Shown piece after piece: positions 18,287-28,804 of a stretch of DNA of 64,000 nt. How positions within the stretch are numbered: position 1 is the stretch's first letter; every line of letters begins with the position of its first letter. A program made the position numbers and the translations under genes. Location of the stretch: positions 119,952-183,951 of the forward strand of contig CANJIL010000002.1 of the NCBI GenBank assembly GCA_947474455.1. Direction: 5' to 3'. Under the pieces are notes generated by a model. That model saw nothing but the letters and a program-made list of their open reading frames with translations, ran no database searches and was not told the DNA's origin. Source of the stretch: Hyphomonadaceae bacterium. GTDB taxonomy: Bacteria > Pseudomonadota > Alphaproteobacteria > Caulobacterales > Hyphomonadaceae.

Positions 18287-19549
18287 CTACACAGCTTTCA
18301 ACCGCGCATGCCGCTTCTTCCCAACCGAAAGCCGCGCTGTCCCCTCGTGATCAAGCGCTGCCTCAGTCACCACCAGCTTGTCATCCGCCACAGCTTCGCC
18401 GTTCAGCTTCACTGCATTGCCAGCGATCTGCCGCCGTGCATCGCCCTTCGAGTCAACAAGTCCCGCAGCGACAAGCGCATCCGTGATCGCATACCCCGCC
18501 GCAAGCCTGGCACGCTCGACTTCAAACGTTGGCATGCCTTCAGCCGAGCCGCCCTTGAAGACCGCCTCGGCCGCGGCCGCCGCCTTCTTCGATTCCTCCT
18601 CGCCGTGGAGCATCGCAGTCGCAACATCTGCGAGGCGTTTCTTCGCATCATTGATCGCAGCGCCCTGCGCCTTCGCATGCTCGCCGATCTCCGACTCCGG
18701 TAGATCCGTGAACAGCCGCATGAAGCGTGCGACGTCGGCGTCTTCCGTATTCCGCCAGAACTGCCAGTAGTCGTAAGGCGAACGCATCTCCGGATTGAGC
18801 CACACAGCCCCCTCGGCTGTCTTGCCCATCTTCCCGCCGGAAGCCGTCGTGATTAGCGGCGTCGTCACGCCGAATACCTGCTTGTCGATGATGCGGCGCG
18901 TGAGATCGATGCCGTTGACGATGTTGCCCCACTGGTCCGACCCGCCCATCTGGATGCGGCAGTCATAGGTCCGCGCCAGCTCGAGGAAGTCGTAGGCCTG
19001 AAGCAGCATGTAATTGAACTCGAGGAAGGTGTACGGCTCCTCATTGCGCAGCCGGCGCGCGACAGTTTCCTGCGCGATCATCTTGTTGATCGTGAAGTGC
19101 TTGCCATAGTCGCGCAGGAACTCGATCCACTTGATGTTGTCGAGCCATTCCGCGTTGTCGATCATGATGGCGTCGCTCGGGCCGGATCCGAACGTCAGGA
19201 ACGGTTCGAAGTTCTTCTTGATGCCCGCCATGTTGGACGCGATTTCCTCGACGGTGAGGATCGGGCGCGATTTCTCCTTGTCGGTCGGATCGCCGATCTT
19301 TGTGGTGCCGCCCCCCATGAGAACGATGGGCTTGCCGCCCGCCTGCTGCAGCCGGCGTAGGTTCATGATCTGAACCAGCGATCCCACATGCAGCGACTTC
19401 GCCGTGCAGTCGAAGCCGATATAACCGCAGGCCACGCCGTATTCCGCGTAGTCGTCGAGCCCTTTGTTGTCCGTGATCTGGTAGACGTGGCCGCGTGAGA
19501 TCATTTCCCGGAGGAAGGTCGACTGCGACTGGAAGGCTTCGGTGGTCAC
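18287..19549 (-). CDS. tyrS: Tyrosyl-tRNA synthetase
   Basis: Class I aminoacyl-tRNA synthetase charging tRNA-Tyr. The 420-aa protein has the HIGH-equivalent region GFDCTAKSLHVGS, the tyrosine-binding GGSDQWGN, and a KMSKS-equivalent GGKMGKT. It ends with a C-terminal S4-like RNA-binding domain (DARRQIAGNAVKLNGEAV). Length is normal for the TyrRS-S4 type. It is convergent with der. An inverted repeat lies in the upstream leader (19621-19679). Confidence 0.97.
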   Translation of the reverse strand: MTTEAFQSQSTFLREMISRGHVYQITDNKGLDDYAEYGVACGYIGFDCTAKSLHVGSLVQIMNLRRLQQAGGKPIVLMGGGTTKIGDPTDKEKSRPILTVEEIASNMAGIKKNFEPFLTFGSGPSDAIMIDNAEWLDNIKWIEFLRDYGKHFTINKMIAQETVARRLRNEEPYTFLEFNYMLLQAYDFLELARTYDCRIQMGGSDQWGNIVNGIDLTRRIIDKQVFGVTTPLITTASGGKMGKTAEGAVWLNPEMRSPYDYWQFWRNTEDADVARFMRLFTDLPESEIGEHAKAQGAAINDAKKRLADVATAMLHGEEESKKAAAAAEAVFKGGSAEGMPTFEVERARLAAGYAITDALVAAGLVDSKGDARRQIAGNAVKLNGEAVADDKLVVTEAALDHEGTARLSVGKKRHARLKAV

Positions 19550-19620
19550 GGGCGGGCTCCTGGTCGTCTGTCTGACCGGAGGCCACTCGCATCGCCGCCG
19601 GTTCGGGCGGAATGCGTAAA

Positions 19621-19679
19621 TCGCACCGCCGCTATTTCAGCGCGGAATAAAAGTAAACGGCGGCGAGGGCGCGGTGCGA
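19621..19679. promoter_or_regulatory. Long-range inverted repeat in the tyrS upstream region
   Basis: TCGCACCGC at 19621-19629 is perfectly complementary to GCGGTGCGA at 19671-19679, with a further partial CGCCGC/GCGGCG pairing just inside. Read on the minus strand, the structure lies between the upstream small gene and tyrS and is followed by GATTT. It could be a terminator for the upstream gene or a leader structure for tyrS. T-box control of tyrS is not expected in this group. Confidence 0.35.
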
Positions 19680-19714
19680 CATGGCGAGGTGATAGGCCGC
19701 GCCCTGCGAGGTGG

Positions 19715-20059
19715 TCAAGCGGGCTGTTTGTATCCGCTCGGCAGCGGGCCGTAGCCGAAGCCTATCTTCATCGCGGCCAGTTGCTGGCCGAGGCCGTCGA
19801 GGATCGGGATCACGTCATTCGGTGGTTCGTGCTGCTGCATCACGCCGATCTTCACCGGTTTCCCGGCGGCTTTCGGCAGGTTGGTTTCAAGCTGGCCGCT
19901 CTGCAAGAAGCCGATATAGACGCCGATCTTCTCCTGCAGCAGGTTTAGGTGCGCGACCGGATCGGACCAGTCCATGTCGTCCGTGATCACCAGCAGCGCC
20001 ATCCCCGATCCGGGGTCCATGCCCAGCGCATCGACTGTTTCGGTGTTCGCGATCGTCAT
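19715..20059 (-). CDS. DUF6572-like small protein
   Basis: A 114-aa soluble protein: an N-terminal TVDALGMDPGSGMALLVITDDMDW, then HLNLLQEKIGVYIGFLQSGQL, and a C-terminal part with a conserved-looking PVKIGVMQQHEPP. The pattern LLVITDD-x-x-W plus LLQEKI fits the DUF6572 family as I recall it. No known function. It is 24 bases downstream of the alpha/beta hydrolase gene on the same strand, so probably co-transcribed with it. Confidence 0.6.
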   Translation of the reverse strand: MTIANTETVDALGMDPGSGMALLVITDDMDWSDPVAHLNLLQEKIGVYIGFLQSGQLETNLPKAAGKPVKIGVMQQHEPPNDVIPILDGLGQQLAAMKIGFGYGPLPSGYKQPA

Positions 20060-20083
20060 CCTCGACCTCCGCCTGCTCGTAGA

Positions 20084-20806
20084 TCAGCCTTGCGGCTTTG
20101 GCGGCGGAAGCTTGGCGGCGTCTTTGATTGCCTTGGCTTCCGCAGCTTCCTTCTGCGCCTTCTCGAACGCCTTCATGCGGCGCTTGAGATAGACAGCTGC
20201 CGTCTTCTCGAGCTCTTCGAGTTTGCCCTGGAAGAAATGGTTCGCGCCGGTGACGGTCGCGCGGTCGATGATCTCGCCCTTCTGGACGCGCACCTTGGTG
20301 AGCGATCGATCGATGTCGGCGGGCGGGGCTACCACGTCTTTGTCGCCCGAGATGATGATGCCCGAAGCCGGGCAGGGCGCGAGGAAGGAAAGGTCGTAGT
20401 GGTTGGCCGGCGGGGCGACCGCGACGAAGCCGTCGATCTCCGGCCGGCGCATCAGAAGCTGCAGGCAGATATAGGCGCCGAAGGACGAACCGGCGACCCA
20501 GCACTGGCTCGGCGCCTCGTTGAGCGATTCGAGATGGTCGAGCACATAGGCTGCGTCGGAGAGTTCGGCGACGCCAGCGTCGAACGTGCCCTGGCTGCGG
20601 CCGACGCCCCGGAAGTTGAAGCGCATGGTCGAGAAGCCGTGGGCGGCGAACATTTCGAACAGCGTGATCGTCACCGGGTCCTGCATCGTTCCGCCCGCCT
20701 TCGGGTGGGGATGGAGGATCAGAGCGATCGGTGGGTTCTCGCCCGGGGCGGGAACGTATCGCGCCTCAATCCGGCCTGCAGGTCCGGAAATGATCAGTTC
20801 GGCCAT
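20084..20806 (-). CDS. Alpha/beta hydrolase
   Basis: A 240-aa soluble hydrolase. Oxyanion-type LHPHPKAGGTM near residue 32, a FNFRGVGRSQG strand-turn, and the nucleophile elbow GSSFGA are present. A late GDKD supplies the acid and TGANHFF the histidine. It belongs to the small alpha/beta hydrolases (DUF-type, 'dienelactone hydrolase-like'). The C-terminal tail is rich in K/A. It is divergent from iscR across 180 bases, an arrangement I recall from other alphaproteobacteria, but no functional link to Fe-S assembly is established. Confidence 0.82.
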   Translation of the reverse strand: MAELIISGPAGRIEARYVPAPGENPPIALILHPHPKAGGTMQDPVTITLFEMFAAHGFSTMRFNFRGVGRSQGTFDAGVAELSDAAYVLDHLESLNEAPSQCWVAGSSFGAYICLQLLMRRPEIDGFVAVAPPANHYDLSFLAPCPASGIIISGDKDVVAPPADIDRSLTKVRVQKGEIIDRATVTGANHFFQGKLEELEKTAAVYLKRRMKAFEKAQKEAAEAKAIKDAAKLPPPKPQG

Positions 20807-20986
20807 TGGGGTGCTCGCGATCGGTGCCCTGTAACAGGCGTTTCAGGGGTGGACCCCTCAAGGCGCCCGACAAACACCATTTTGGACTCGGATTTCAAGC
20901 ATTTCGTGTGATCCGCCCCGCTTATCTACTCGTAAACCCCTACAAACCACGTGGAAATATGCCCTGGCGCGGCGAAAGGCTAATTT

Positions 20987-21436
20987 ATGCGGGTGGGTTC
21001 GAAGGGTCGTTATGCGGTGATCGCGCTTGTGGACGTGGCTGCAAATTCAGCCAAAGACCCCGTAGCCCTGGCGGAAGTGGCTGCAAGACAGAAGATTTCG
21101 CTCTCTTACCTGGAGCAACTTTTCGCGATGTTGCGCCGTGAAGGGCTGGTTGCCTCGTCCCGCGGGCCCGGCGGGGGCTACCGGCTACAGCGTCCGGCGA
21201 AGGAAATCACCATTGGCGAGGTATTCCAGGCGGTCGAGGAGACCAGAAACGCCGAACTCGGCCGCGATTGGAAAGCCGAAGGGCATCCCACGGCCGGCCT
21301 CTGGTCCGCGCTGGATGACCATATCCGCGACTTCCTGCAGGGCGTCAGCGTCGGCGATGTGATGTTGGGCAGGCTAAACGGCCAGCATTCCGGCGGGTCT
21401 AAGCGCCGGATGGATGACGGCCTGTCGGCTGAGTAG
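20987..21436 (+). CDS. Rrf2/IscR-family transcriptional regulator lacking cluster cysteines
   Basis: A 149-aa Rrf2-family DNA-binding protein heading the SUF operon. The winged-helix region is IscR-like: MRVGSKGRYAVIALVDVA, ISLSYLEQLFAMLRREGLV, SRGPGGGYRL. IscR proteins bind a [2Fe-2S] cluster with three cysteines after the VEETR segment; here this part reads ETRNAELGRDWKAEGHPTAGLW. There is no cysteine anywhere in the protein, so it cannot bind a cluster in the standard way. It starts 24 bases before the desulfurase gene's ATG region and probably controls the operon. Confidence 0.85.
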   Translation: MRVGSKGRYAVIALVDVAANSAKDPVALAEVAARQKISLSYLEQLFAMLRREGLVASSRGPGGGYRLQRPAKEITIGEVFQAVEETRNAELGRDWKAEGHPTAGLWSALDDHIRDFLQGVSVGDVMLGRLNGQHSGGSKRRMDDGLSAE

Positions 21437-21459
21437 AAATTGGCGTATGAGCCCGGGGC

Positions 21460-22609
21460 ATGAGCTCCGGCAGCCGCATCTATGCAGATTATAACGCAAC
21501 CGCCCCGCTTCGCCCGGAAGCGAAGGCTGCGATGGTGGCAGCTCTCGGCCTCACTGGAAATCCGTCCTCCATACATGCCGAAGGCCGGAAGGCGCGGGCG
21601 CTCGTGGAAGGCGCTCGGGAGACAGTGGCGGAGGCCATCGGGGCGTGCCGGGACGACATCGCATTTGTCAGCGGCGGAACGGAAGCGGTGCAGGCGCCGT
21701 TGAAGGGCGCGTTGTGGACTATCGAGCGCGGGCAGATTGTCGCTTCGGCCATCGAGCACGATTCCGTCTCTGCTCTGTGTAACACGCCGCAAGCCTGGAC
21801 GGCGGGGCACAACGGCGTCGTGAACCTGATCTGGCTCGAAGCAGCCGTCGAGGCGCTGACGGCCGACGGCATCCGGCCTGTTGTCTCGCTCATGCTGGTC
21901 AACAATGAGACCGGCGTGATCCAACCCGTCGCAGAAGCGGCGGAGATCGTTCACAAGGCGGGCGGGCTGATCCATTGCGACGCGATCCAGGCGCTCGGAA
22001 AGATTCCCTTTTCGATCATCGATCTCGACGTCGATTACCTATCTCTGTCGGCGCACAAGATCGGCGGGCCGCAGGGGACAGGCGCGTTCTACGTCAAACC
22101 GGGTGCGCCGTTTCGCGCCGCGCAGACTGGCGGCGGGCAGGAGTTCGGTCGTCGGGCTGGCACGGAGAACGTCGCCGGCATCGCAGGCTTCGCAGTCGCT
22201 GTTGCGGCCGCCACGCGCGGTATCGGCATCTATCAGTCGCTGGGCGAGCATCGCGACCGGATGGAGGAAAAACTGAATGCCGCCGCCCCAAGCCTGCAAA
22301 TCCATGGGGCGGGCGCCCCGCGGGTTGCCGGCGTTTCCTGCTTCGGCGTTGAAGGCCTGCCCTCCGAGACCCAGATAATGGGTCTGGATCTGGCCGGGTT
22401 CGCGGTGAGCGTTGGGTCGGCGTGCTCATCGGGCAAGGTGAAGCCGAGCCGCGTGTTGACCGCGATGGGTCTCGACGATACCGCCGCGCGCTCCGCCATC
22501 CGCGCGAGCTTCGGTTGGGCCAGCGTATGGCAGGAATTCGATGCGCTGGCGGAAGCGTGGATCAAAATGGCGGCGCGGGCGCGGCCGCAGCTGATGAATG
22601 TGGATGCTC

Positions 22610-22617
<8 letters not shown>
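21460..22617 (+). CDS. Cysteine desulfurase (IscS/NifS-type, class I)
   Basis: PLP enzyme taking sulfur from cysteine for Fe-S assembly. The 385-aa protein has [14 protein letters not shown], the substrate/PLP region SGGTEA, PLP-binding lysine in SAHKIGG and the catalytic cysteine loop [12 protein letters not shown]. It is distinct from the SufS-type enzyme at 26753. Its 3' end overlaps the sufB start by 8 bases, so the two are probably coupled. Having a second desulfurase at the head of a SUF operon is common in alphaproteobacteria. Confidence 0.92.
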
Positions 22618-24142
<1,525 letters not shown>

Positions 24143-24237
24143 ACCACGCGACGTTGCGGCATGGTCGCAATTACCGCAGCGTAACGTGGCGTGGCGGCGC
24201 TTCTGATTTATGCCGGGCGCAAGATCAGGGTCCGCAA

Positions 24238-24975
24238 ATGAAACTCCGCGTTGCATTCTGCGCCGTCGCACTTGCCGCCTCAGCATGTTCTCCCGCTCCT
24301 GCGCCTGAAGGCGAGGGCGCTACGCCGGTCGCGGCGAAACGCACGCCGCTGCCTGACTGCGCGGCTGTCGAGGCGCAGGACGCTGGCGCGGATGGCTGGA
24401 AGCATCCCGATTGCCGGCTGATGTTCCCCGACCGGTCCGGCATGGCGGTCGAGGCGCGTTACACGCCGGCCGAGGACGATTCGATCAAGGTCACCGTGCA
24501 GGTGGTCGCGCCGGGCGACGCCACGACCCAGTTCTTTGAAGAGCGCATGGGCAACACGTTTAACGGCGTGACGCTCGCGGACGTCGACAAGGACGGCAAG
24601 ATCGACATGCAGATCCCCCTCGAAACCGGCAACGTCAACACGACGTGGGCGGTGTGGCGTCAGGTCGACCGTGGCAAGTTTGTCCGCATTGGCGAGCCGA
24701 ACGGTGTATCGCTTGTCAAGACCGACAGCGGGTACATCGCAGCGCAGGCGCGGTCGAGCGCCAACTCCTGGAGCGTGTCGTTCTACAAACTCGGAGGCGA
24801 GGCGCTCCAACCGGTGGCGACGGCGGACATCACGGCGCAAGGCGAGCCTGACAAGATCACCGGGATCGAGTGTGAAATCACCGATGACGGCGGGCTGGCC
24901 GGTGCAGGTCTGACGCCGGAAGCCGCCAAGACCCAGTTCTGCGCCGAGCCTTCCGTGGCTGATATTTTCAAATAG
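24238..24975 (+). CDS. Putative lipoprotein embedded in the suf operon, with a calcium-type loop
   Basis: A 245-aa protein with an N-terminal lipoprotein signal (MKLRVAFCAVALAASAC, lipobox ASAC). A region around residue 120 reads DVDKDGKIDMQIP, an EF-hand-like D-x-D-x-D-G-x-I-D loop as in FG-GAP or dockerin calcium sites. The C-terminus contains cysteine pairs. I recognise no family with known function. It lies between sufB and sufC in the operon's direction, with normal gaps (95 and 141 bases). The ATG at 24238 is chosen because the open frame upstream of it has no signal character. Confidence 0.7.
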   Translation: MKLRVAFCAVALAASACSPAPAPEGEGATPVAAKRTPLPDCAAVEAQDAGADGWKHPDCRLMFPDRSGMAVEARYTPAEDDSIKVTVQVVAPGDATTQFFEERMGNTFNGVTLADVDKDGKIDMQIPLETGNVNTTWAVWRQVDRGKFVRIGEPNGVSLVKTDSGYIAAQARSSANSWSVSFYKLGGEALQPVATADITAQGEPDKITGIECEITDDGGLAGAGLTPEAAKTQFCAEPSVADIFK

Positions 24976-25116
24976 GTCTCGTTAGGCCCCGGCACTGGAC
25001 TTTTCGGCCTCATGGCATGAAACACCCCGCCAACCGGCCATCCGGCCTCGCTTAGCGGTCGGTAAGGTCCTATCTATAGGGCCAGTGATGACAAGCCCCG
25101 TATTTGCAGGCGATTG

Positions 25117-25878
25117 ATGCTCGAACTGACCGATCTCCACGCGCGTGTTGTTCCAGAGGACGGGCCGGCGCGCGAAATCCTCAAGGGGATTTCTCTCAGC
25201 GTGCCCGCAGGGCAGGTCCACGCCATCATGGGGCCTAACGGTTCGGGCAAGTCGACGCTATCCTACGTCCTGACGGGCCGGGACGGCTACGAAGTGACCC
25301 AGGGCTCGGCGGAGTTCGAGGGCGGGGACCTGCTGGCGCTGCCGCCTGAGACTCGCGCGGCGAAAGGATTGTTCCTGTCGTTCCAGTATCCGCTGGAGAT
25401 CGCGGGCGTGCCTGTGATGACTTTCGTGCGTGCGGCGATGAACGCACAGCGCAAGGCGCGAGGCGAGGCGGAAGTGTCCGCGCCGGATTTCCTCAAGCTG
25501 TCGCGCATAGCGGCGCAGCGACTTCGCATCGATCCTGAAATGCTGAAGCGGCCCCTGAATGTAGGCTTTTCGGGCGGCGAAAAGAAGCGACTGGAAATAT
25601 ACCAAATGCTGATGCTCGAACCGCGCTTCATGATCCTCGACGAAACGGATTCCGGGCTCGACATCGATGCGCTGAAAGTCGTGGCGGAGGGTGTCAACGC
25701 GCTGCGTAGGCCGGATCGTTCGATGTTGGTGATCACGCACTATCAGCGCCTACTCGACTACATCAGGCCCGACCGCGTCCATATCCTGTCGGCCGGCCGC
25801 ATCGTGAAATCAGGTGGACCAGAGCTGGCGCATGAGCTGGAGAAGTCCGGCTATGACAGCGTGATGGGTGCTCCTTGA
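25117..25878 (+). CDS. sufC: Fe-S assembly ATPase SufC
   Basis: ABC-type ATPase that energises the SufBCD scaffold. The 253-aa protein has Walker A GPNGSGKST, a Q-loop in LSFQYPLEI, the signature FSGGEKKRLE, Walker B FMILDETDSGLD (the SufC-specific SGLD) and the H-loop in ITHYQRLL. ATG 25117 was chosen over TTG 25114; GCAGG lies just upstream. It ends in a TTGA overlap with sufD. Confidence 0.97.
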   Translation: MLELTDLHARVVPEDGPAREILKGISLSVPAGQVHAIMGPNGSGKSTLSYVLTGRDGYEVTQGSAEFEGGDLLALPPETRAAKGLFLSFQYPLEIAGVPVMTFVRAAMNAQRKARGEAEVSAPDFLKLSRIAAQRLRIDPEMLKRPLNVGFSGGEKKRLEIYQMLMLEPRFMILDETDSGLDIDALKVVAEGVNALRRPDRSMLVITHYQRLLDYIRPDRVHILSAGRIVKSGGPELAHELEKSGYDSVMGAP

Positions 25879-26756
25879 TCGAAGTCGGCGCCTTTCCGAA
25901 CCGGCGTGTCGAAGGCTGGCGCTGGAGCGACCTGAGAGCGGCGCTTGCAGGCAAGGACGTGCCGATGATCCCCGGCGACCGCCACGTTCTCGCACGCATC
26001 GCTATAGGCGCCCGGCGCATGGCGGGCATCGTCGTCAACGTTGGCGAGACCCGGACCGAAGTCGAACGCGTGGGCGATGAAGGCGTCGATACGCGCGCGC
26101 TTGAGATCGACGTGCGCGAGGGCGCCAGCATGTCGCTGGTGACCATCCAGGAAGAAGGCGACGTGGCGCTGGCTCATCGCAAGGTGCGGCTGGGTAAAGA
26201 CGCGAGTTTCCGCCAGTTCATTGTCGCGGCGGGCGCGCGCTATGCGCGGATTGAGACGGAGATCGATATCGACGGGCCCGGCGCGAAGGTCGAACTCAAC
26301 GGCGTCTATCTCGTCGCCAAGGGCCGCCATGCTGATCTCACGAGCCAGGTGATCCTCAACTCCGATCATGCCGCGATTCGCCAGATGGTGCGCGGCGCGG
26401 CGCGCAAGGGCGGCCGCGGCGTGTTCCAGGGACGTTTCAAAGTCGAGCGTGCGGCGCAAAAGACCGACGCACGCATGGAGCATGACGCGCTTCTGCTCGA
26501 GGATGGCGCTGAAGTCTTCGCGAAGCCGGAACTCGAAATCTACGCTGACGATGTACAATGTACGCATGGCAATACAGCTGGCCAGCTTGATGAGGCGGCG
26601 ATCTTCTATCTGCGCCAGCGCGGTCTGCCGGAGATCGAGGCGCGGGCGATGATCACGCGAGCTTTCCTGGTCGAAGCGCTGCCGGATTGGCTGAGCGAGG
26701 CCGTCCGCACCGAAGTCGAGACGCGGATCGATGTTTGGTTGGAGGCGGCGTCATGA
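25875..26756 (+). CDS. sufD: Fe-S cluster assembly protein SufD
   Basis: SufD partner in the SufBC2D complex; 293 aa, shorter than enterobacterial SufD (about 420 aa) and similar to alphaproteobacterial SufD. It starts with TTG at 25875, overlapping the sufC stop. The beta-helix core and the C-terminal CTHGNTAGQLDEAAIFYLRQRGLPE, with the SufD histidine region, are recognisable. It ends in an ATGA overlap with sufS, consistent with stoichiometric coupled translation. Confidence 0.94.
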   Translation: MIEVGAFPNRRVEGWRWSDLRAALAGKDVPMIPGDRHVLARIAIGARRMAGIVVNVGETRTEVERVGDEGVDTRALEIDVREGASMSLVTIQEEGDVALAHRKVRLGKDASFRQFIVAAGARYARIETEIDIDGPGAKVELNGVYLVAKGRHADLTSQVILNSDHAAIRQMVRGAARKGGRGVFQGRFKVERAAQKTDARMEHDALLLEDGAEVFAKPELEIYADDVQCTHGNTAGQLDEAAIFYLRQRGLPEIEARAMITRAFLVEALPDWLSEAVRTEVETRIDVWLEAAS

Positions 26757-27970
26757 GCTTCGACGTCAAGGCCATACGCGAGCAGTTTCCGATCCTGGTC
26801 CGGCAGGTGCACGACAAGCCGCTGGTCTATTTCGATAACGCCGCGTCGGCGCAGAAGCCGAATGTTGTTATTGAAACGATGGCCGAAGTCATGCGCGACA
26901 GCTATGCCAACGTTCACCGCGGGCTGCATACGCTGGCGAATGAGACGACGCAGGCCTATGAAAGCGCGCGAGAGGCCGCGCGGCTGCTGCTGAATGCGGC
27001 GTCGACGGAAGAGATTGTCTTCACCAAGGGCGGCACCGAGGCTATCAACATCGTTGCCGCCGGAATCGGCGCCACCATCCAGCCCGGCGACGAGATCGTG
27101 CTCTCGGTGATGGAGCATCACTCCAACATCGTGCCGTGGCATTTCCTGCGCGAGCGCAAGGGCGCCGTGCTGAAATGGGTCGAGGTCCTGCCGGATGGGT
27201 CCCTAGACCTGCGCAGCCTCGAACAGCAGTTGTCGAAGAAGACGAAGCTTCTTGCGCTGACGCATATGTCCAACGTGCTCGGCACGGTGCCGGATGTGAA
27301 AAGCGCGATCCACATGGCGCATGCAGCTGGCGCGGACGTGCTGCTCGATGGGTGCCAGGCGGTTGTAAACGTCAAAGTCGACGTTCGCGCGCTCGACGCC
27401 GACTACTATGCCTTCACCGGCCACAAGCTGTACGGCCCCACCGGGGTCGGCGTGCTCTACGGCAAGCGCGCCAGGCTGGATGCCCTCCCGCCGTTCGAGG
27501 GCGGGGGCGAGATGATCGAGACCGTCTCGCGCGACCGGATCACCTACAACTCTCCACCGCATCGCTTTGAGGCGGGCACCCCGCCGATTGTCGAGGCCAT
27601 CGGGCTGGGCGCCGCCATTGGCTGGCTGCAATCCCAGGACCGGCATGCGATCCACCTGCACAAGCAGGCGCTGATGGCACGGGCGACCGAAGCCCTGCGG
27701 GGCATTAACGGTCTGACGATCCATGGGACGGCTAAGGGGAAGGGGCCCGTACTGGCCTTTTCCATCCGGGGCGCGCACCCGCATGATATTGCGCAAATTC
27801 TGGACCGCCACGGCGTGGCGATTCGCGCCGGCCATCATTGCGCCCAGCCTTTGATGTCCCATTTAGGGGTTAGTGCTACAGCCCGGGCAAGCTTTGCCCT
27901 CTATAATACGGCCGAAGAAATCGACGTATTCGTGGAGGCGCTTTCCAAGGCCCGGAAGATGCTGTCATAG
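26753..27970 (+). CDS. sufS: Cysteine desulfurase SufS
   Basis: Class II cysteine desulfurase delivering sulfur to the SUF scaffold. 405 aa; the start is ATG 26753, overlapping the sufD stop (the upstream open frame is not SufS-like). YFDNAASAQKP near the N-terminus, FTKGGTEAIN, PLP-lysine in TGHKLYGPTG and the active-site cysteine in RAGHHCAQP are all present. No sufE or sufU gene follows. Confidence 0.96.
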   Translation: MSFDVKAIREQFPILVRQVHDKPLVYFDNAASAQKPNVVIETMAEVMRDSYANVHRGLHTLANETTQAYESAREAARLLLNAASTEEIVFTKGGTEAINIVAAGIGATIQPGDEIVLSVMEHHSNIVPWHFLRERKGAVLKWVEVLPDGSLDLRSLEQQLSKKTKLLALTHMSNVLGTVPDVKSAIHMAHAAGADVLLDGCQAVVNVKVDVRALDADYYAFTGHKLYGPTGVGVLYGKRARLDALPPFEGGGEMIETVSRDRITYNSPPHRFEAGTPPIVEAIGLGAAIGWLQSQDRHAIHLHKQALMARATEALRGINGLTIHGTAKGKGPVLAFSIRGAHPHDIAQILDRHGVAIRAGHHCAQPLMSHLGVSATARASFALYNTAEEIDVFVEALSKARKMLS

Positions 27971-27978
27971 AGTGCGTA

Positions 27979-28371
27979 ATGGCTGACGACCTGAAGCATC
28001 AGATGCCGGCTACCATCGCTCCTGAAGAGGGCGAGGCGAAGCCGTCCGCTATTCCGCAGGACGAGTTGGACACTATTACGGACAACCTGATCCAGGAACT
28101 CAAGAAGGTCTACGACCCGGAAATCCCGGTCGACATCTATGAGCTCGGCCTGATCTACAAGGTAGACATCGACGACGACCGGCATGTTGACATAGAGATG
28201 ACGCTGACGGCCCCTGCGTGCCCCGTGGCGGGTGAGATGCCGGGCTGGGTGGAGGACGCCGCCCGCAAGGTGGAAGGCGTGAGGTCGGCCAAGGCGACCG
28301 TTGTGTTCGATCCGCCATGGGACCCGTCGCGGATGAGCGACGAAGCCCGTCTAGCCCTCAACATGTTGTAA
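27979..28371 (+). CDS. sufT: MIP18/DUF59-family Fe-S maturation protein (SufT-like)
   Basis: A 130-aa Fe-S carrier or maturation factor of the MIP18/PaaD family. The core is LKKVYDPEIPVDIYELGLIYKV, TLTAPACPVAGEMP with the conserved cysteine, and the terminal FDPPWDPSRMSDEARL. The N-terminal about 30 residues are acidic and poorly conserved. It sits 8 bases after sufS within the operon, as expected for SufT. Confidence 0.93.
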   Translation: MADDLKHQMPATIAPEEGEAKPSAIPQDELDTITDNLIQELKKVYDPEIPVDIYELGLIYKVDIDDDRHVDIEMTLTAPACPVAGEMPGWVEDAARKVEGVRSAKATVVFDPPWDPSRMSDEARLALNML

Positions 28372-28400
28372 GCCGCCGACAGGATATCCATTTTAGCCGC

Positions 28401-28760
28401 ATGGCCAGACGTCCCCGCCCCAAGGTTGTGACCCTCACCGACGCCGCGGCGGAGCAGGTAAGCGAGCTCATGGCCGAAAAGGGGGCGGGCCTCCTGCGTG
28501 TTGGCGTCAAGAACGCCGGCTGCGCGGGCATGGAATACACGATGAGCTGTGCCGACGCGGCGGACCCGATGGATGAGCGGGTGGACGATAATGGGGTTTC
28601 GATCGTCATCGACGCCAAGGCTGTGCTGTTCCTGCTGGGCTCGGTGATCGATTATGAAGTCACGCCGATGCATTCGAAGTTCACCTTCTCGAACCCCAAC
28701 CAGACCGACGCGTGCGGCTGCGGCGAGAGCGTGACGATCGTGCCGGCGCACGCCGAGTAA
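28401..28760 (+). CDS. sufA: A-type Fe-S cluster carrier (SufA/IscA/ErpA family)
   Basis: A 119-aa A-type carrier that accepts clusters from the SUF scaffold and passes them to client enzymes. The A-type pattern is present: TDAAAEQVSELM, LLRVGVKNAGCAGMEY with the first ligand cysteine, and ACGCGES with the other two at the C-terminus. The ATG at 28401 matches family starts; the open frame from 28317 does not. It ends the SUF operon; the exact subtype (SufA versus IscA) cannot be decided from sequence alone. Confidence 0.93.
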   Translation: MARRPRPKVVTLTDAAAEQVSELMAEKGAGLLRVGVKNAGCAGMEYTMSCADAADPMDERVDDNGVSIVIDAKAVLFLLGSVIDYEVTPMHSKFTFSNPNQTDACGCGESVTIVPAHAE

Positions 28761-28804
28761 TCGCCGCCACTGGCGCTCTGCTCCGTTGTGCGCAAAATGG
28801 CGTC

